Positions 40,331-53,338 of a stretch of DNA of 64,000 nt are shown piece by piece. Source of the DNA: Malania oleifera. Lineage: Eukaryota > Streptophyta > Magnoliopsida > Santalales > Ximeniaceae. The position numbers and the translations under genes are program-made. The notes under the pieces are model-generated. The model searched no databases. It saw only the letters and a program-made list of their open reading frames with translations, and was not told where the DNA came from. The stretch's first letter is position 1. The number at the start of each line of letters is the position of its first letter. Location: positions 40,901,120 to 40,965,119 of the forward strand of contig NC_080421.1 of assembly GCF_029873635.1 (NCBI RefSeq), written 5' to 3'.

Positions 40331-42643
40331 CCCTTATCCCCATTGTTTGCACTCATCGGTTTGCTGATTTGTTGCTGAATTCTGTATTTTGTGCATCCAA
40401 AATGGAGGGAAGGCTGCTGTTGAATTTTGTCTGGGCTTTGGCCAGGCCTTTGTCTCTGCAGGTCATGGAAATTCTAGTCAAAATGCAAATTTTTTTTTTT
40501 TAAAAATTTATGCCTTCTTAGTTTAGCAGTAGATGCTAATATGAGCCATTAAAAGCTCCAGGATTCCGGTGATTGACTGCATATTTTTCAAACAGATTAG
40601 GTAGAGAATGTGCCAGGGTCATCTTTTCTGGACCTGATTTAAAAATCAATGACGATATCTCATGATTTTTGCTTTGCTTAATTCAAATTTGCCCTAATTT
40701 AATATTAGTAATCAAGGGTTATTTGTTTTTTTTTTTTGTTTTTTGTTTTTTGTTTTTAAGTTTTTAGTTTTTAGTTTTTAGTTTTTAGTTTTTGCTTCTT
40801 AGCAGTATAAAATGTTTGGTAAATTACTTGTATAAATTTTTTAAAAAGCCTGTAGCTTTTTCAAGAACCTTGAGTATAGATTCAAAAATTTTAGAAAGTT
40901 AAAAGCTAGTTTGTCTCTCCACAAATTATTCTGCTTTGGCGTCATGGTTAGTTTTATAAAGTCAACAAATTTTAAGCCATCAGGGTATCTTTTTCGAAAG
41001 AGCCAAAAAGTATTTGACAATCTAACATTTCATTAGGTCCAATCAAAGACTTGCACTTCATCAGCATCAAGTCCACTTCACAAAACCTAAGAAAAAGCAT
41101 TAAAAAAAAAATCATCTGCAGCAGGCATGATATTGCACCAATTCAATCTAGCACTTTTTAGACAAAGCTTTGTAAAGATAGAGATTCTAGGGTAGATACT
41201 TAACCGAGCTTACAACATCCATGAACTTATCCAAGTCAATTTAGCCCCTGCAAACGATCTTTCATCCCTTAGCTTGATGCAGTTGATTGGATCCTCACTC
41301 AATGACTTTCATTTTTATTAAACACTGATTGGATCTTATTAAATGATTCCTTTACCTTCAACTTTGGGAGTTAAGTGGATCTACCGGTGATTCTCCTTTC
41401 ATTTCCCACTTAATAGATTAAATGTTGCCAAGAAATATTATCTTTCAACCTTAGGTAGTTGACTAGGTCATTCTAATGATCTTTCATCAATTCTCATCCA
41501 ATTGAGAGTGTCGACATTGGATTTTGTTTGGGGTGTTGATGAAAGGGAATAATGGTGTCCCCAAATGAGAAAGTGATTTTCTAGAAAAAGAGGGAGAGGG
41601 GGTAAAACAAGTAGAAATTTATAACACAGAGTCACCAACTTAATTTTTTTTTTTCAAAATATTGCGAAAATAAAGAAAAACCCTAAGAAGTCTACAAAAA
41701 TTAGATTTTGGGTTCAAGAGAAAATTTGTGTATAGCGACTTACCATCTCAATAATGGTCAGCCAATCAACACCCCTATCGATAGTCATTTACAGAACTAT
41801 TACCACAATTACATACGTGTGCCTTCAAAAAGAAAAGACAAAAGATAAAAGAGAAAAGACCCCTTTTGATCCTCGGGTGTTGGTATCATTGTTTGAAAAC
41901 ACTCTAACATGACTTCGAGAAGCTCATAGTATTTGCTCTAAAAAGGCTTGATCTCAAAACTCTTATTTTGAAGAAAACATGATGATGCTAAAGATAAATT
42001 ATGAAAACAGTTGGATTGAAAATATCAAACTTATATTGTTGACTTAAGAGCTAGAGTTTAAGAAAATGGGGCAACAGGCTTGTATTAGCGTCTTTGAGTG
42101 AAAAGAGTGAAGACAGTGGTTTTGGAAAATGGGGTTTAAGTTTGAAGAAGTGTGATAAAATACATTAGTTTTATAAAAGTTAAGGTTTCATCATTGTTCA
42201 CTTAAAATCAAGAGAATCATTGGGAAATACATATTTTTGGGGGTTCTAAATGAATTTTTTAGAAAAAAAAAAAAAAAGACTTTGTTACTAAGATGGGAAC
42301 ACAAACATAGTTCGTTCAATCTAACTTTGTTGGTTGGGACCTTGATCCTTCTTGAATCATACAATTTTAGAACTAGACATCTTTACCTTAACATAATCTA
42401 CTACAAAATCCTCATCTTTGCCTTAACATAAGCCAGAACTAAACTTTGGGAACTAAGAGACAAAAACTCATATTTTTTGCGATTTTTCACACTTTTTCAA
42501 TATTTTTAAAGATTTTTTATAATAACAATAGAAAATACACTCACTAATACACACACTAAACCATACACATTAATATTTTGTAAATACCACATGCGTACTA
42601 TCACACACATATATATGAAATATACACACATACCTACACACTC

Positions 42644-42676
<33 letters not shown>

Positions 42677-42694
42677 TTATATATATAAACCAAT
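40331..42694. other. 3' intergenic spacer
   Basis: No gene recognised. Contains a T-rich minisatellite (40723-40794; units TTTTTGTT and GTTTTTA), scattered low-complexity sequence and a (CA)n tract at 42653-42676. A GAGTCACCAACTTAATTT segment at 41629 recalls a motif of some plant LTR elements but nothing else supports an element. Confidence 0.5.
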
Positions 42695-43374
42695 TGTTGA
42701 GGCCTTAATTCTAAGAGTATATTATGTACCTTCCTTTTGTCTATCCCCTCATTAATAGGAAATTAATATGTAATTATTCTATGTAATCTTTAATTTAATA
42801 TAAATACAATACACTCCCCACTTCAGAAGTGTGGTGGTTTTCAAATCTTCTATCAGAGCCAAAGAGACCCTTCCTAATTTTCGTTTAGCGCGCTGCCGCA
42901 ACCCTAGCTAATTTCTTTTCTCCCTTCTTTCCCAACGCAGCACGGACTCCCTTTCCCTCCTCGGAGCCGTCGCCGCAGCCAGTCGCAACCCTAGCTAATT
43001 TAATTTCTCCCTTCTTTCCTAGCACCGCACGAACTCCCTTTCCCTCCTCGGAACCGTCGCCGTAACCAGCCACCACCCTACACAATCACTTCGAATCAGA
43101 CTGCAGAACCTTTCCCGTAGCCAGCCTCTATTCTCACATTCAGAGCCGTCGCAACGTTAACGACACCGCCTCCGGCCTCCGCAGATTCGGAATCATCCCA
43201 ACACCAGCGACACCGCCTCTGGCCTTCGTCGCTGCTCACCTCTTCGCCTGCTCCAGTCTCGGCTCTGGCTCCCGTTACGAAGCCTCCTAGTCCGAAGCTG
43301 TAGAGGATAGCCTGGGACCCACATTGACACTTTGGCTCCGTGACTTGAGAGATGTTCTTGTAGAGCTTGTGAAG
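42695..43374 (+). mobile_element. 5' end of a short-LTR Copia element (LTR, PBS, leader)
   Basis: A candidate 149-bp LTR (42695-42843) starts TGTTGAGGCC, has TATAAATAC at about 42800 and ends TTTTCA. It is followed by TATCAGAGCC (42851), the initiator-tRNA-Met PBS core, and a GC-richer leader with a tandem duplication. It stops at 43374 where the gag-only element begins. The gag fragment at 53339 may be its continuation on the other side of that insertion. The short LTR fits Ale-like Copia. Confidence 0.5.
42893..43074. repeat. Tandem duplication of about 90 bp in the Copia leader
   Basis: CGCAACCCTAGCTAATTT ... CTCCCTTTCCCTCCTCGG ... CCGTCGCCG occurs twice in succession with few differences. 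It creates a repetitive open frame on the minus strand that I do not regard as a gene. Confidence 0.75.
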
Positions 43375-45100
43375 TGTGGGGCTACAATATCATATTTAAT
43401 GTGTTTTGATGATATTAACCAATACCTGTTTCTAATATTTTTCCTATCTAGTTATGGTTAGTAGAGGTACAAGTAGCAAATGCTTGAAGTACCGAGTGAG
43501 AAGAAAATATCGGATTGAGTAGGCGTCAAGAAGAAAAGATCAAATAGACACATACTCGGAAGGACCTAAGTATAACTAAATGTTTTATAATTGTTGAATT
43601 ATTTGTAATAAGAGTTGTGTGAGTGGTAGGTTTAGTTTGTAATTCTTACGTTTTGTTTCTGCATGATTTCTAAGCAAGAGTTGAGCAATGCATATACATA
43701 TTAGGACACATGAGTTTATAGGATTGCACTAAAGTCACAAACACAAACTCACATTTCATGGTTTTCAAAGTTAAACTTAAAGAATTTGTTAAATGAATCC
43801 TAAACTCAAACATGATTTTCAAAGGGACAAGTTTTTAATATTTTGGTTTTACAAACATTTTCATACTTGGTCCCAAATGTGTCAAAACGAGTCTTATGTC
43901 CTAAGGGTGCAAACAAAGTTAAGTATATTTTAAATAAAGAACATGCTAAGCATATAAGATATCGAAACGAGTTTTCAAATTTGTTTTCTTAAAACAAGAT
44001 ATCTTATATTCATAAGGAATTTCATTTGGACAAGTTTTAATATTCATTAGACTTAATATATTTCATATATTTTTGTTCAAGAATGTTTTAAGTCATTAAA
44101 AGACTTTTTGATAAGAAAAAACAAAGTAATCGTCACTAACGTAGTGTAGCCTTGAGTTCTGAATACCTTTTGGTATTTGGGGCATAAATTTTGCTAGAAA
44201 AGTCTAAAAAGGACGAACTTAGTGTCCCTGGAAAGTTAAGACAAAATACCACAACTTTCATGTTGATTACTTTTTCTGATTTAGGAAACCCATCGATGAA
44301 AATAGGAGATTCGTCGATGAGTGGCAGTGTGTGACTAGTCAATGAGAGCAGGGGACTTGTCAACGAGTCCAACATGTAGAACTACTCTAACGGGCGAAAA
44401 ACGGTTAGTTTACCAAATAAAATAATTTTTATTCCCCCCAATGACTAGTTAACGGTTCTTTTGGCTCTTGGGCTATAAATAAAAGTTATTAGACTTGTGT
44501 TAACATGATTTTGAGCATTGTTAATCATATTTGTGAAAAATATCATTTTATCCAAAACCTAAGCACTTTGCACTTTGAATTTTAGTTATTTTTCACAAGT
44601 GCTCAATCCTCTCTTGCTCACTTATCTTGTCAGATTCATTCCTTGAGAGAATAGAGCGAGGATTTGGTTGTATTTCATATTGGCTCATTTAAGGAGCATT
44701 AATTTGTATTTCTAATCTCTTGTAAGGTTTTTTGTGAACCATTGTTGCAAAGTTCTTTGTGAACCAAAGCGAAGGCTCTTAGTGAGCGTGGTGGGGATTT
44801 GTTCTCGAGTTGTAAGACTTCTCCGCGTGTGAAGGAGTATCCTTAGTGGATTGTGGAATCTTTGGCTTGGTGTTAAGGCGTGGACGTAGGCTTGGTGCTG
44901 AACCACGTAAAAATACCGGTGTTGTTCTTTCTCTCCCTTACACTCTTTATTTTATATCTTGTGCATGATTTATATTTATATTGCGATATAATTTATTGTA
45001 TCTTTCTAAGAGTTTTTATTTTGTAGAAAAATACGTATTCCACAAAAAGAGTCTATTCACCCCCCTCTAGACTATATACTCCCAGTTGGGACGACTAACA
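43375..45100 (+). repeat. 5' LTR of the gag-only element
   Basis: Starts TGTGGGGCTACAATATC (the 3' LTR start TGTTAGCC... carries about 8 extra bases) and ends ACGACTAACA before the PBS. TATAAAT at 44474-44480 is a likely TATA box. Upstream lie TCGA-centred palindromic motifs at 44291-44370. Confidence 0.85.
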
Positions 45101-45160
45101 AGTGGTATCAGAGCAAGGTGCTTGTATTTTTCAGAGTAAAATCCAAAGCGTAAAAGATAA

Positions 45161-45925
45161 ATGGAGTATTCCATGAGCTCCTCTTCACATGGACGATCTT
45201 TATATCAACCACCGATGTTCAACGATTCCAACTACCATGCGTGAAAAAATCAAATGACCGTCTTCATTCAAGCATACAACTTGATTTTGTGGGAGATCAT
45301 CTCCAAAGGAAACTTCTCAATCACAAAGAAAAATAAGGATATTCCAAAGGCTTTATTGGAACAATCACCAAGAGAAAAAAGGTTAGTTGAACTCAATTTT
45401 AAAGCGACGCATATTACTTATTGTGGTTTAAATGATGTTGTACATAATTTTATTTGTGAATGTAAAACTGCAAAAGAAATTTGGGATGTACTTGAAAACA
45501 TCTATGGAAACCCATCTCAAAATGAGCAAACAAAAATATGCACGCTAGTTAGAGGATTTGAGTTGTTTAAATTAAATGATGGTGAAGAAATTTCTTCCAT
45601 GTTCGCTCGGTTCACAAACCTCATAAACAACTTGAAAGCATTTGGTAGAATTTATTCATAAGAATATTATATTCAAAAAATTCTCCAATCTTTACCTAAG
45701 TCATCTATGACCATTGAAGAAGCAAGAAATCTAGAAAAACCTAATATAGAAAATGGTCTTGTCTTAGAATCATCTTGTGCTAATCAACAAGAAATAATTA
45801 AAGATTATAATATTGCATTCTTTACAAAAGAACTTAAGAGACTTTTAAGTAAAAGAATGCAACAAAAAGAAAAAGAAGAATCATGCATTGAATGTTGTGA
45901 TTTTATAACTCTAGGCATGATATGA
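45161..45925 (+). pseudogene. Copia gag (UBN2-like), N-terminal part, with two in-frame stops
   Basis: From ATG 45161 the frame encodes PPMFNDSNYHA, then a TGA (45242-45244) where Copia gags have the conserved Trp (NYxxW). It reopens as KNQMTVFIQA, with EIWDVLENIYG and ICTLVRGFELFKL in the UBN2 gag order. A second stop lies at 45659-45661, after which the same frame runs on as QKILQSLPKSSMTIEEA to 45925. The gag would form the particle shell. The Trp-to-stop change is a single-base substitution. Not translatable in full as it stands. Confidence 0.8.
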
Positions 45926-46059
45926 TAAATTGCCCCCTAAATCAAAATGAATAAAATTTTCTAAATGGGGATCATAATGCCATAAATGGTGCTACTTGGG
46001 ATCAAATCAATGGATTAGCCACCGATGATGAAAATGAGAAAGAAGCACATCCTTACTTC

Positions 46060-46761
46060 ATGGCTAACGAACAAGAAGATGAAGTAAGTTCGGATGAGGA
46101 GGATTATGCATCTTCATATGATAAAATTGTAAATAGTTGTGTTAAATTGTTTGATGAATTACTCTTAGTAAAAAGGAAGAATAAAAATTTTGAGAAAGAG
46201 CTTGCTTTGCCAAAACAAATGGAATTTTCTTTGAAAGAAGAAAATGAATCCCTTAAAAGGAAAAATGAAGAGTTTGTTTCAAATTTTCAAAAAGAGCATG
46301 AAACTTTAAAAGAAAAGATAGAAAATTTGGAAGAAAAATTGTTAAAATCCAAAGGCAAGGAACCTTGTCTTTGTTCTATCTTGAAAGAAAAAAATTGCTC
46401 ATTAAAAAGGGAAAATGAGGAGTTTATAGAAAAGGCTAAAAAAGATCATGGATCTTTTCAAGTTGAGGTGAAAATTTTGAAAAATCAAATTGAAAATGTT
46501 TTGAAGGAAAATACTATCTTGAAAAAGAAAAATGAAGATCATGGCAAAGTAATAAGAGGAAAAGAAAACTCCAAGAAATCTTTGGGAGTTAAGAAACTCA
46601 TAAATCACAAGGTTATGCCTCAACAAGTAAAAATAATGCAAATAAGTCAAGACCCTCACATGAAAACAAGATTTGTTTATATTGTGAGTGAAAGGGTCAT
46701 ATTAGATATTTTTACCCTTATAGAGGAGAAAGAGGCAAAGCAAGGAAGCTTGAATGGGTAA
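46060..46761 (+). pseudogene. Copia gag C-terminal coiled-coil region
   Basis: An open segment of 233 codons with an acidic start (EDEVSSDEEDY) followed by long heptad-like Glu/Lys/Leu/Asn sequence (for example NESLKRKNEEF, ETLKEKIENLEEKL), a predicted coiled coil typical of the C-terminal gag half of this Copia group. At about 46670-46730 the +1 frame carries a zinc-knuckle-like CLYCE...GHIRYFYP with one stop and the last Cys replaced by Tyr. It was therefore once joined to the upstream gag and is not a separate host gene. Confidence 0.75.
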
Positions 46762-46794
46762 TGAAGAAAAATCCCTTGGCACCCAAGGAAGAAC

Positions 46795-49481
46795 GGGCAC
46801 CAAGGAATTACATGAATTGTAAAATATACTTCCTTAGGACCTAGGATTAGGAAATAGGTCTTCAGGTAGATACCTAGGTAAAACATAAATAAAAATTGAA
46901 AGTATAAGATGATAATGGTTAGGCTGCATAATTGAGGGGGAGCAACATATTCAAAAAGAACTCATCCAATTAGCTCTAAATTGTATTATGCTTATGACTA
47001 GAAATATTTTGGATACTTTATGCTACCATCCATGACTTGCTAAGTGTCTTTAAATTCATTGGATGAATAGTCTTGATTATAATTTGAATGACTTTGAGTT
47101 GTTCTGAATGCCACTATCCAAATATTGTCAATTGTTTAAGTTTATTTGGTGGATAGTTAATTATAATCATTGCATTGAATGTTAAATATCCATCTTTGCT
47201 AAATGTCTATATTGTGGATAGATAATTTATAACACAAATTGTTACTTGAGCTATACTATTGACTGCATGTTTGTTCTGAACGCCATATGCAAGGCTGAAG
47301 CAGATTTGTGAATTTCTTGTTGGTAATTAATTAGGATTCTGCATGTTGGTTTGAATGATCTATTTTAGACATACATGCTAGTTAGTTGACTAGAATCATG
47401 ACTCCATAAGACTGATTTTAAGTTCTAAATATTTTTACAAGTCTTATGAAGTGTCCAAGTAGTGACCATGCTCTTCGTAGTATTTTGATCTTAAGTGATC
47501 ACTTAGTCTATTACATAAATTCTGTCATTATTGAACATTTTTTTTGTTAATGCATGTTAAAAGGATCATTTGCATGCTATTTTAAATGGGAATTATAAGC
47601 CTTTGCATATGAAATGAAAATGTTTTGAAATTTAGTGTATGCTAGTTGAATTTTATGAATATCTTTGCAATGCATGCTAATTAATTGAATAAGTATTTGG
47701 TACATGTTGAATCCAAAATACTATATAAATTGAAAAACATGTACACAACTTGTTATCTTAGGAAGAGCTAGTTTATGGACACCAATTGGTCCTAATCCTT
47801 GGGTTATGTTCTTTCACTCAGGACCTAAATGGTTAAGCATCATCATTTTAATTAAACGTCACATGTTTTGATGATGGTCCATTAACTAGGGCTAATGCAT
47901 GACATTGGGGTAGGTTTCATTTGTATCACACTCATTAAGTATTTTGAGTTGTGTCATCTTCATTTTGAACCCTTATTGCATAATGTTTGAAGTATAGTCT
48001 TGATTGGCTATCGTATGCTTATTGAAATGCAATATATCATGATTGTGATCTAAATGATTAATATTTGCTGCATGCTGAATTCTTATGAAGGATGAATATA
48101 GGATAAATGATTTTAAATGAACATCATCCTTGAACTAAAAATTCAAGTAAGTATGTATGCAAATATACAGGGGAGCTTAAGCCCCATCCTTAAGAAAAAA
48201 GATAAAATTCATCTGCCCTATGGACTCACATTTTCTATTGTTTTTTGTTTTTGAGTCCGAAGACTTTTCTAGGCACCTTGAGCATCATGTCCAGTCCTTT
48301 AATTGAATTATCTTGTGAAATGGACTGTTCTTGGATTTATGAACACACTACACACAACTTAATATTAGTTTTATATTGAGTGGGTGCTTTATAGAAAATA
48401 CCCTACTAATTGGTTAAAATGCTTGATGTATAACGAGTAGAATTTTTTTTTAATCATGCCAATATTGATGAGTTAGAATTATAAAACCAATGTGATGTTT
48501 CAAATTGTATATATATACTTACTGATTGGTTTATTTATTTTTAAAATATTGGCTATTGTTTTATGGGATGAAATAACATGTGCTCCAAGCTTGTTAAATG
48601 GAAAAACCTTGTCTTTCTCTTGTGAATTCCTAAGGTTTTGAATTGTTATTCAAAGGCATGCTATAATTTGTTTTGATGATATATGCTAAGCATTGTATAT
48701 CATATCCCATTCATGGATTTAAGCTTTAGTGAAAGCTAATCATAACAACATTTTGAAAATTTGCACTGAATGTTTGATCCAACATCATATGATATTTTTC
48801 TTAATGATCATCATTCATGAGTTTTTAAGGAAGCCATTCTTGGCATTTCCAATGTTATGGTTTAGCACCAATTTTTTTTGGCATATGTGTTTAGCACACA
48901 CTCACCTCACCACCATGGAATCATATCTTAAGGGAGACAATTTTAGTTAAATATATTGTACCTCTATTTTTGATGATGATCAAAGGGGGAGAAGTTATTT
49001 GGTGTCCTCTTTGTTAAAAGAATGATGTGTGGTGTTATGTGAGGGTAAGGGAGAGAAGTGAAATGCATTTGGGGTAGAAAGAATATGGTTGCATAAAAAG
49101 TTAAACTTGCTTATTAGTTGTCTTATCTTACACGAACTTTCTTATGAATTGCATGTTAAAGCTCCATGAATATGAAATCTTTTTATTGTGCCTTATATGC
49201 ATATAGTAAGAGGAGGGGGGGGGGGGGAATGTTAATCATTTAACAATATGCATATTTTGAGGGGGAGTTTTAATATATACCCTTTACGATAACACCAATG
49301 GTTTGCTATCATAAAAAAGGGGGAGAATGTTAGCCTTAGAGGCTATGTGAATTTAATTGCATTGTTTTGATGATAACAACCCATTAGTGGTTCTAGATTA
49401 GATTATCTTTGCATAATAAGCTATGGTAAGTCAAACTCAAATGCAAAGATTAAGTAAATTAGTAATAGGTTAGACATCATC
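46795..49481 (+). other. Non-coding interior of the gag-only element
   Basis: About 2.7 kb of AT-rich DNA with no recognisable pol domain in any frame. It includes polypurine motifs (AAAGGGGGAGAA at about 48980) and a G tract (49208-49226), and near the end a pseudo LTR start. This is where protease, integrase and RT would lie in an autonomous element. Confidence 0.65.
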
Positions 49482-49495
49482 AAAAAGGGGGAGAA

Positions 49496-52400
49496 TGTTA
49501 GCCTTGTTGGCTACAATATCATATTCAATGTGTTTTAATGATATTAATCTATTTTTGCGTTCCTAGTGTTTTTCCTATCTTTGCAGTTATGATTAGTAGA
49601 GGTACAAGTAGAAAATGCTTGAAGTACCGAGTGAGAGTGTTGACTTTGGTGTATTCCCAAGAGGGGGGGGGGGGGGTTGAATTGGGTATTAAAAAATCCT
49701 CCTAGGTTTAGCTAAGCCAACAGCAGTATAACACAACCTAGGGTCTGTCTATACAATCCCAAATGTGCAAATAAATATAATGAGCAGAAATTAAATCATG
49801 CGCAGTATTCATAGACAATTGAAAATAACATACACGTGTAGGAATATAAATTGCAAAAAATTAACTTGCACAAACGATATGTTATCGGTGTTCAGCCAAC
49901 TATGCCTTTGTCCTCGCCTTGGTTCACAAGTAAAAGGATTCTACTAAAGGCTCACTTCATGGGTGGAGCAGCACCGGTTACAACCAGATCAATTCACGGG
50001 ACTGATCTCAACCTACAACTGCACCTTACTAGGATGGTGCACCTAACTTTTCTAATCGGGTCTAAGCCAATCAGAGACTATTTAATAGGGCTAGTCTCCC
50101 TCTTTAGGCCCACACCTGAAATACAATCAATGAATACAATACAAATAGTGCACAAAGTGTATGCTTCTCCAACAAGTAGATTTGTACCAGTATCAATCAA
50201 TCAATGCACATCAATAATATAGGAACTATAAGCTCAGTGCAATATATGTATTCACACTCAATCTAATGTCAATAAGTAATCAATAGTAAGAGTGTGTTCT
50301 CAATCTAATCTTTGAAACAATATTTCAATATATCTCAATCACAAGTGGTGTTTCAAAGATTTTTAAATAGAGTAATCAAAATCCCTCAAAATGATTTTCT
50401 CAAAAGTTCTAGCACAAGAGATTTTAAAGAAAAAGCTTGTCAACTGATTTTTGCAATAACACAATACAAGATAAGCTTAATGAGCCTTGCAACAATAGTG
50501 CAAAGACTCGCTAGCTAAAAGTTTTCCCCACTCAATGAGTTTATTAGTTAAACCAGGGGGAAAGACTTTGGCTAAAAACTCTCCATCACAAATCAACAAA
50601 CAATTTAAACTAATGAGAGTTATAGCTTTGAAGGATCTCTCAAGATATACTCACTCAAAAAGATTTTGCAAAGGAATAATAAGAGGAGGAGTATTTTTGG
50701 CTTGGAGTATGAAAAAGGGGTCTCAAAAATTCAGAGAAAATATTTTCTATTTAAATCCCCAATCACCTTTTAATCTTGCAAATGAGGCTCTATATATAGA
50801 CATGGCCAAAATTATGACCGTTGGGGACACCAAGAGTATTTTCAAATTTGTTTTAAATATGTTTTAAGAAATTAACCCAATTTAACCCTTAATTACCCGC
50901 GGTAATAATTGACCAACCTGAGACTTTCGGTCGCCCGAACAAACACAATGGAAAAAGCAAGTTTTTCATGTTTGAGTGCCCTAATTTATATTCGAGTGGC
51001 TGAACCAGGCGATTTTCCAAACGCTCGAGATTCGGTCACCTGATCTTAAGTTCGGTAGCCCAAACTTGACACTTTGGTCGCCCGAGGGTATTTTGAACGT
51101 GAAAGTTTGAGCGCCCGAGTTGGTGAAAAGTACCTGACATGAGTTCGGTCGGCCGTGGACACTCAAGTCATTTGAGTTTGGTCGCCTGAATCTAGGTCAA
51201 CTTTTTGACCGATCAGCAGTTCGGACAACCGAGGCAAAATACACTGCCAAGTTCGGTTGCTCGAATCCATAGGATTAAGCATATTTAAGTTCATTTTTAA
51301 AACATAAGATTCCTTAGATAATATATGTGATAATGGGGACATTCCTAAGTGCAAGTGCTGGGACCTAGGGTCTTTCTAAGGTTATTTTTCTTACCAAAAA
51401 AATTCAGCGTCAGTCGACCGAATGGTGATCCCGAAGGTCATTTTAAGGTCTTGAGCTTATAGTCCTATATGCATGATATGCAGATTATTACAAATCTTGG
51501 AATAAATGATTATTACAAACCCAATTGAATGAAAAAAATACAACACTTAAAAGCAATAAGGGTCTTCATTTTTCTTCGACTCTCTAAGTGCCATCATATG
51601 ACATTGTCAATGAAAATCTGCACACACACTCGACAACCATTAAATACCGAAGTATTTGTTATAATCAGAACAGGGTATGACCCATAGGGTCAACAGAGAG
51701 GCAAAGATCGGACCGCGTAGGCATCAAGAAGGAAAGATAAAATGGACACATACCCGGAAGAACCCAAGCACAACCGGATGTTTTATAATTGTTGAATTAT
51801 TTGTAATAAGGATTGTGTGAGTGGTAGGTTTAGTTTGTAACTCTTGCGTTTTATTTCTGCATGATTTTTGAGCAAGAGTTGAGCAATGCACACGCATACT
51901 AGGACACATGAGTTTATAGGATTGCACTAAAGTCATAAACACAAACTCACCTTTCATGGTTTTCAAAGTTAAACTTAAAAGAGTTTGTTAAATGAATCCT
52001 AAACTCAAACATAGTTTTCAAAACGGACATGTTTTTAACATCTTGGTTTTACAAACATTTTCATACTTGGTCTCAAATGTGTCAAGACGAGTCTTATGTC
52101 CTAAGGGTGCAAAGAAAGTAAAGTATATTTTCAATAAAGAATATGCTAAGCATATAAGATATTGAAACGAGTTTTCAAATATGTTTTCATAAAACAAGAT
52201 ATCTTATATTCATAGGGAAACTCACTTGGACAAGTTTTAATCTTCATTAGAATTAATATATTTCATATATCTTCATTAGAATTAATATATTTCATATACT
52301 TTTGTCCAAGAATGTTTTAAGTCATTAAAAGGCTTTTTGACAAGGAAAAAGAAAGCAGTAGTCACTGACGTAGTGCAGGCTTGAGTCCTGAACACCTTTT

Positions 52401-53328
52401 GGTATTTGGGATATAAATTTTTCTAAAAAAGTCCAAAAAGGACGAACTTGGTGTCCTTGAAAAGTTAAGACAAAATGGCACAACTTTCATGTTGATTACT
52501 TTTTTTGATTTAGGAAATGCATTGATGAAAACAGGAGATTCGTTGATGAGTGGCAATGTGTGACTAGTCAATGAGAGTAGGGGACTCGTCGACGAGTCCA
52601 ACGGGCAGAACCGCTCCAACGAGCGGAAAACGGCTAATTTACCAAATAAAATAATTTTTCTTCCCCCCAATGACTAGTTAACGATTCCTTTGGCTCTTGA
52701 TTTATAAATACAACCTATTAGACTTGTATTAACATGATTTTGAGCATTGTTGATCATATTTGTGAAAAATATCATTTTATCCAAAACCTAAGCACTTTGC
52801 ACTTTGCATTTTAGTTATTCTTCATAAGTGATCAATCCTCTCTTGCTCACTTATCTTGTAAGATTCATTCCTTGAGAGAATAAAGTGAGGATTTGGTTGT
52901 ATTTCATATTGGTTCATTTAAGGAGCATTAATTTGTATTTCCAATCTCTTGTAAGGTTCTTTGTGAACCATTGTTGTAAGGTTCTTTGTGAACCGAAGCG
53001 AAGACTCTTGGTGAGCGCGGTAGGGATTTTTTGTCGAGTTATAAGGATTTTCCACCGGTGAAGGTGTATCGTTAGTGGAATTTGGAATCCTTGACTTAGT
53101 GCTAAGGAGTGGACATAGGCTTGGTGCTGAACCACGTAAAAATACTAGTGTTGTTCTTTCTCTCCCTTATACTCTTTATTTTATATATTATGCATGATTT
53201 ATATTTATATTGCGATATAATTTATTGTATCTTTCCAATAGTTTTTATTTTGTAGAAAAATGCATATTCTGCGAAAAGAGTCTATTCACCCCCTCTAGAA
53301 TATATACTCCCGGTTGGTATGACTAATA
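49496..53328 (+). repeat. 3' LTR of the gag-only element, split by a solo LTR
   Basis: 49496-49637 and 51696-53328 together match the 5' LTR. It contains an 18-bp perfect palindrome GGACTCGTCGACGAGTCC at 52582-52599 (degenerate in the 5' LTR) and TATAAATA at about 52703. It ends near GACTAATA, slightly degenerate against the 5' LTR's ACTAACA. Confidence 0.85.
49638..51695 (-). mobile_element. Solo LTR 1, 2,058 bp, target duplication GAGAG
   Basis: Borders TGTTGAC and GTCAACA, flanked by perfect 5-bp repeats GAGAG (49633-49637 and 51696-51700). No internal domains, so it is a solo LTR left by LTR-LTR recombination. Antisense orientation is inferred from a TATA element on the minus strand (50791-50798) and from the CCC/CTCTTGGGAA tail reading out at 49650-49680. 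An array of GGTCGCCCGA-type motifs (50926-51255) lies upstream of the TATA in that sense. Confidence 0.85.
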
Positions 53329-53338
53329 AAGTGGCTGA

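Larger units (their letters stand above)
43375..53328 (+). mobile_element. Gag-only LTR retrotransposon (TR-GAG/LARD type)
   Basis: 5' LTR at 43375-45100, PBS TGGTATCAGAGC at 45103-45114, gag at 45161-46790, about 2.7 kb non-coding DNA, polypurine tract AAAAAGGGGGAGAA at 49482-49495 and 3' LTR at 49496-53328, which is split by a 2,058-bp solo LTR plus 5 bp. No protease, integrase or RT is present. The LTRs align over about 1.7 kb with moderate divergence, so the insertion is not recent. It probably depended on a related Copia for mobility. Confidence 0.85.

Noticed and set aside
42885..43085. Minus-strand repetitive open frame
   Set aside because: Product of the tandem duplication in a Copia leader; the element lies on the + strand.
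46402..46659. Minus-strand Phe/Leu-rich open frame
   Set aside because: Antisense to the Lys/Glu-rich coiled-coil part of gag.
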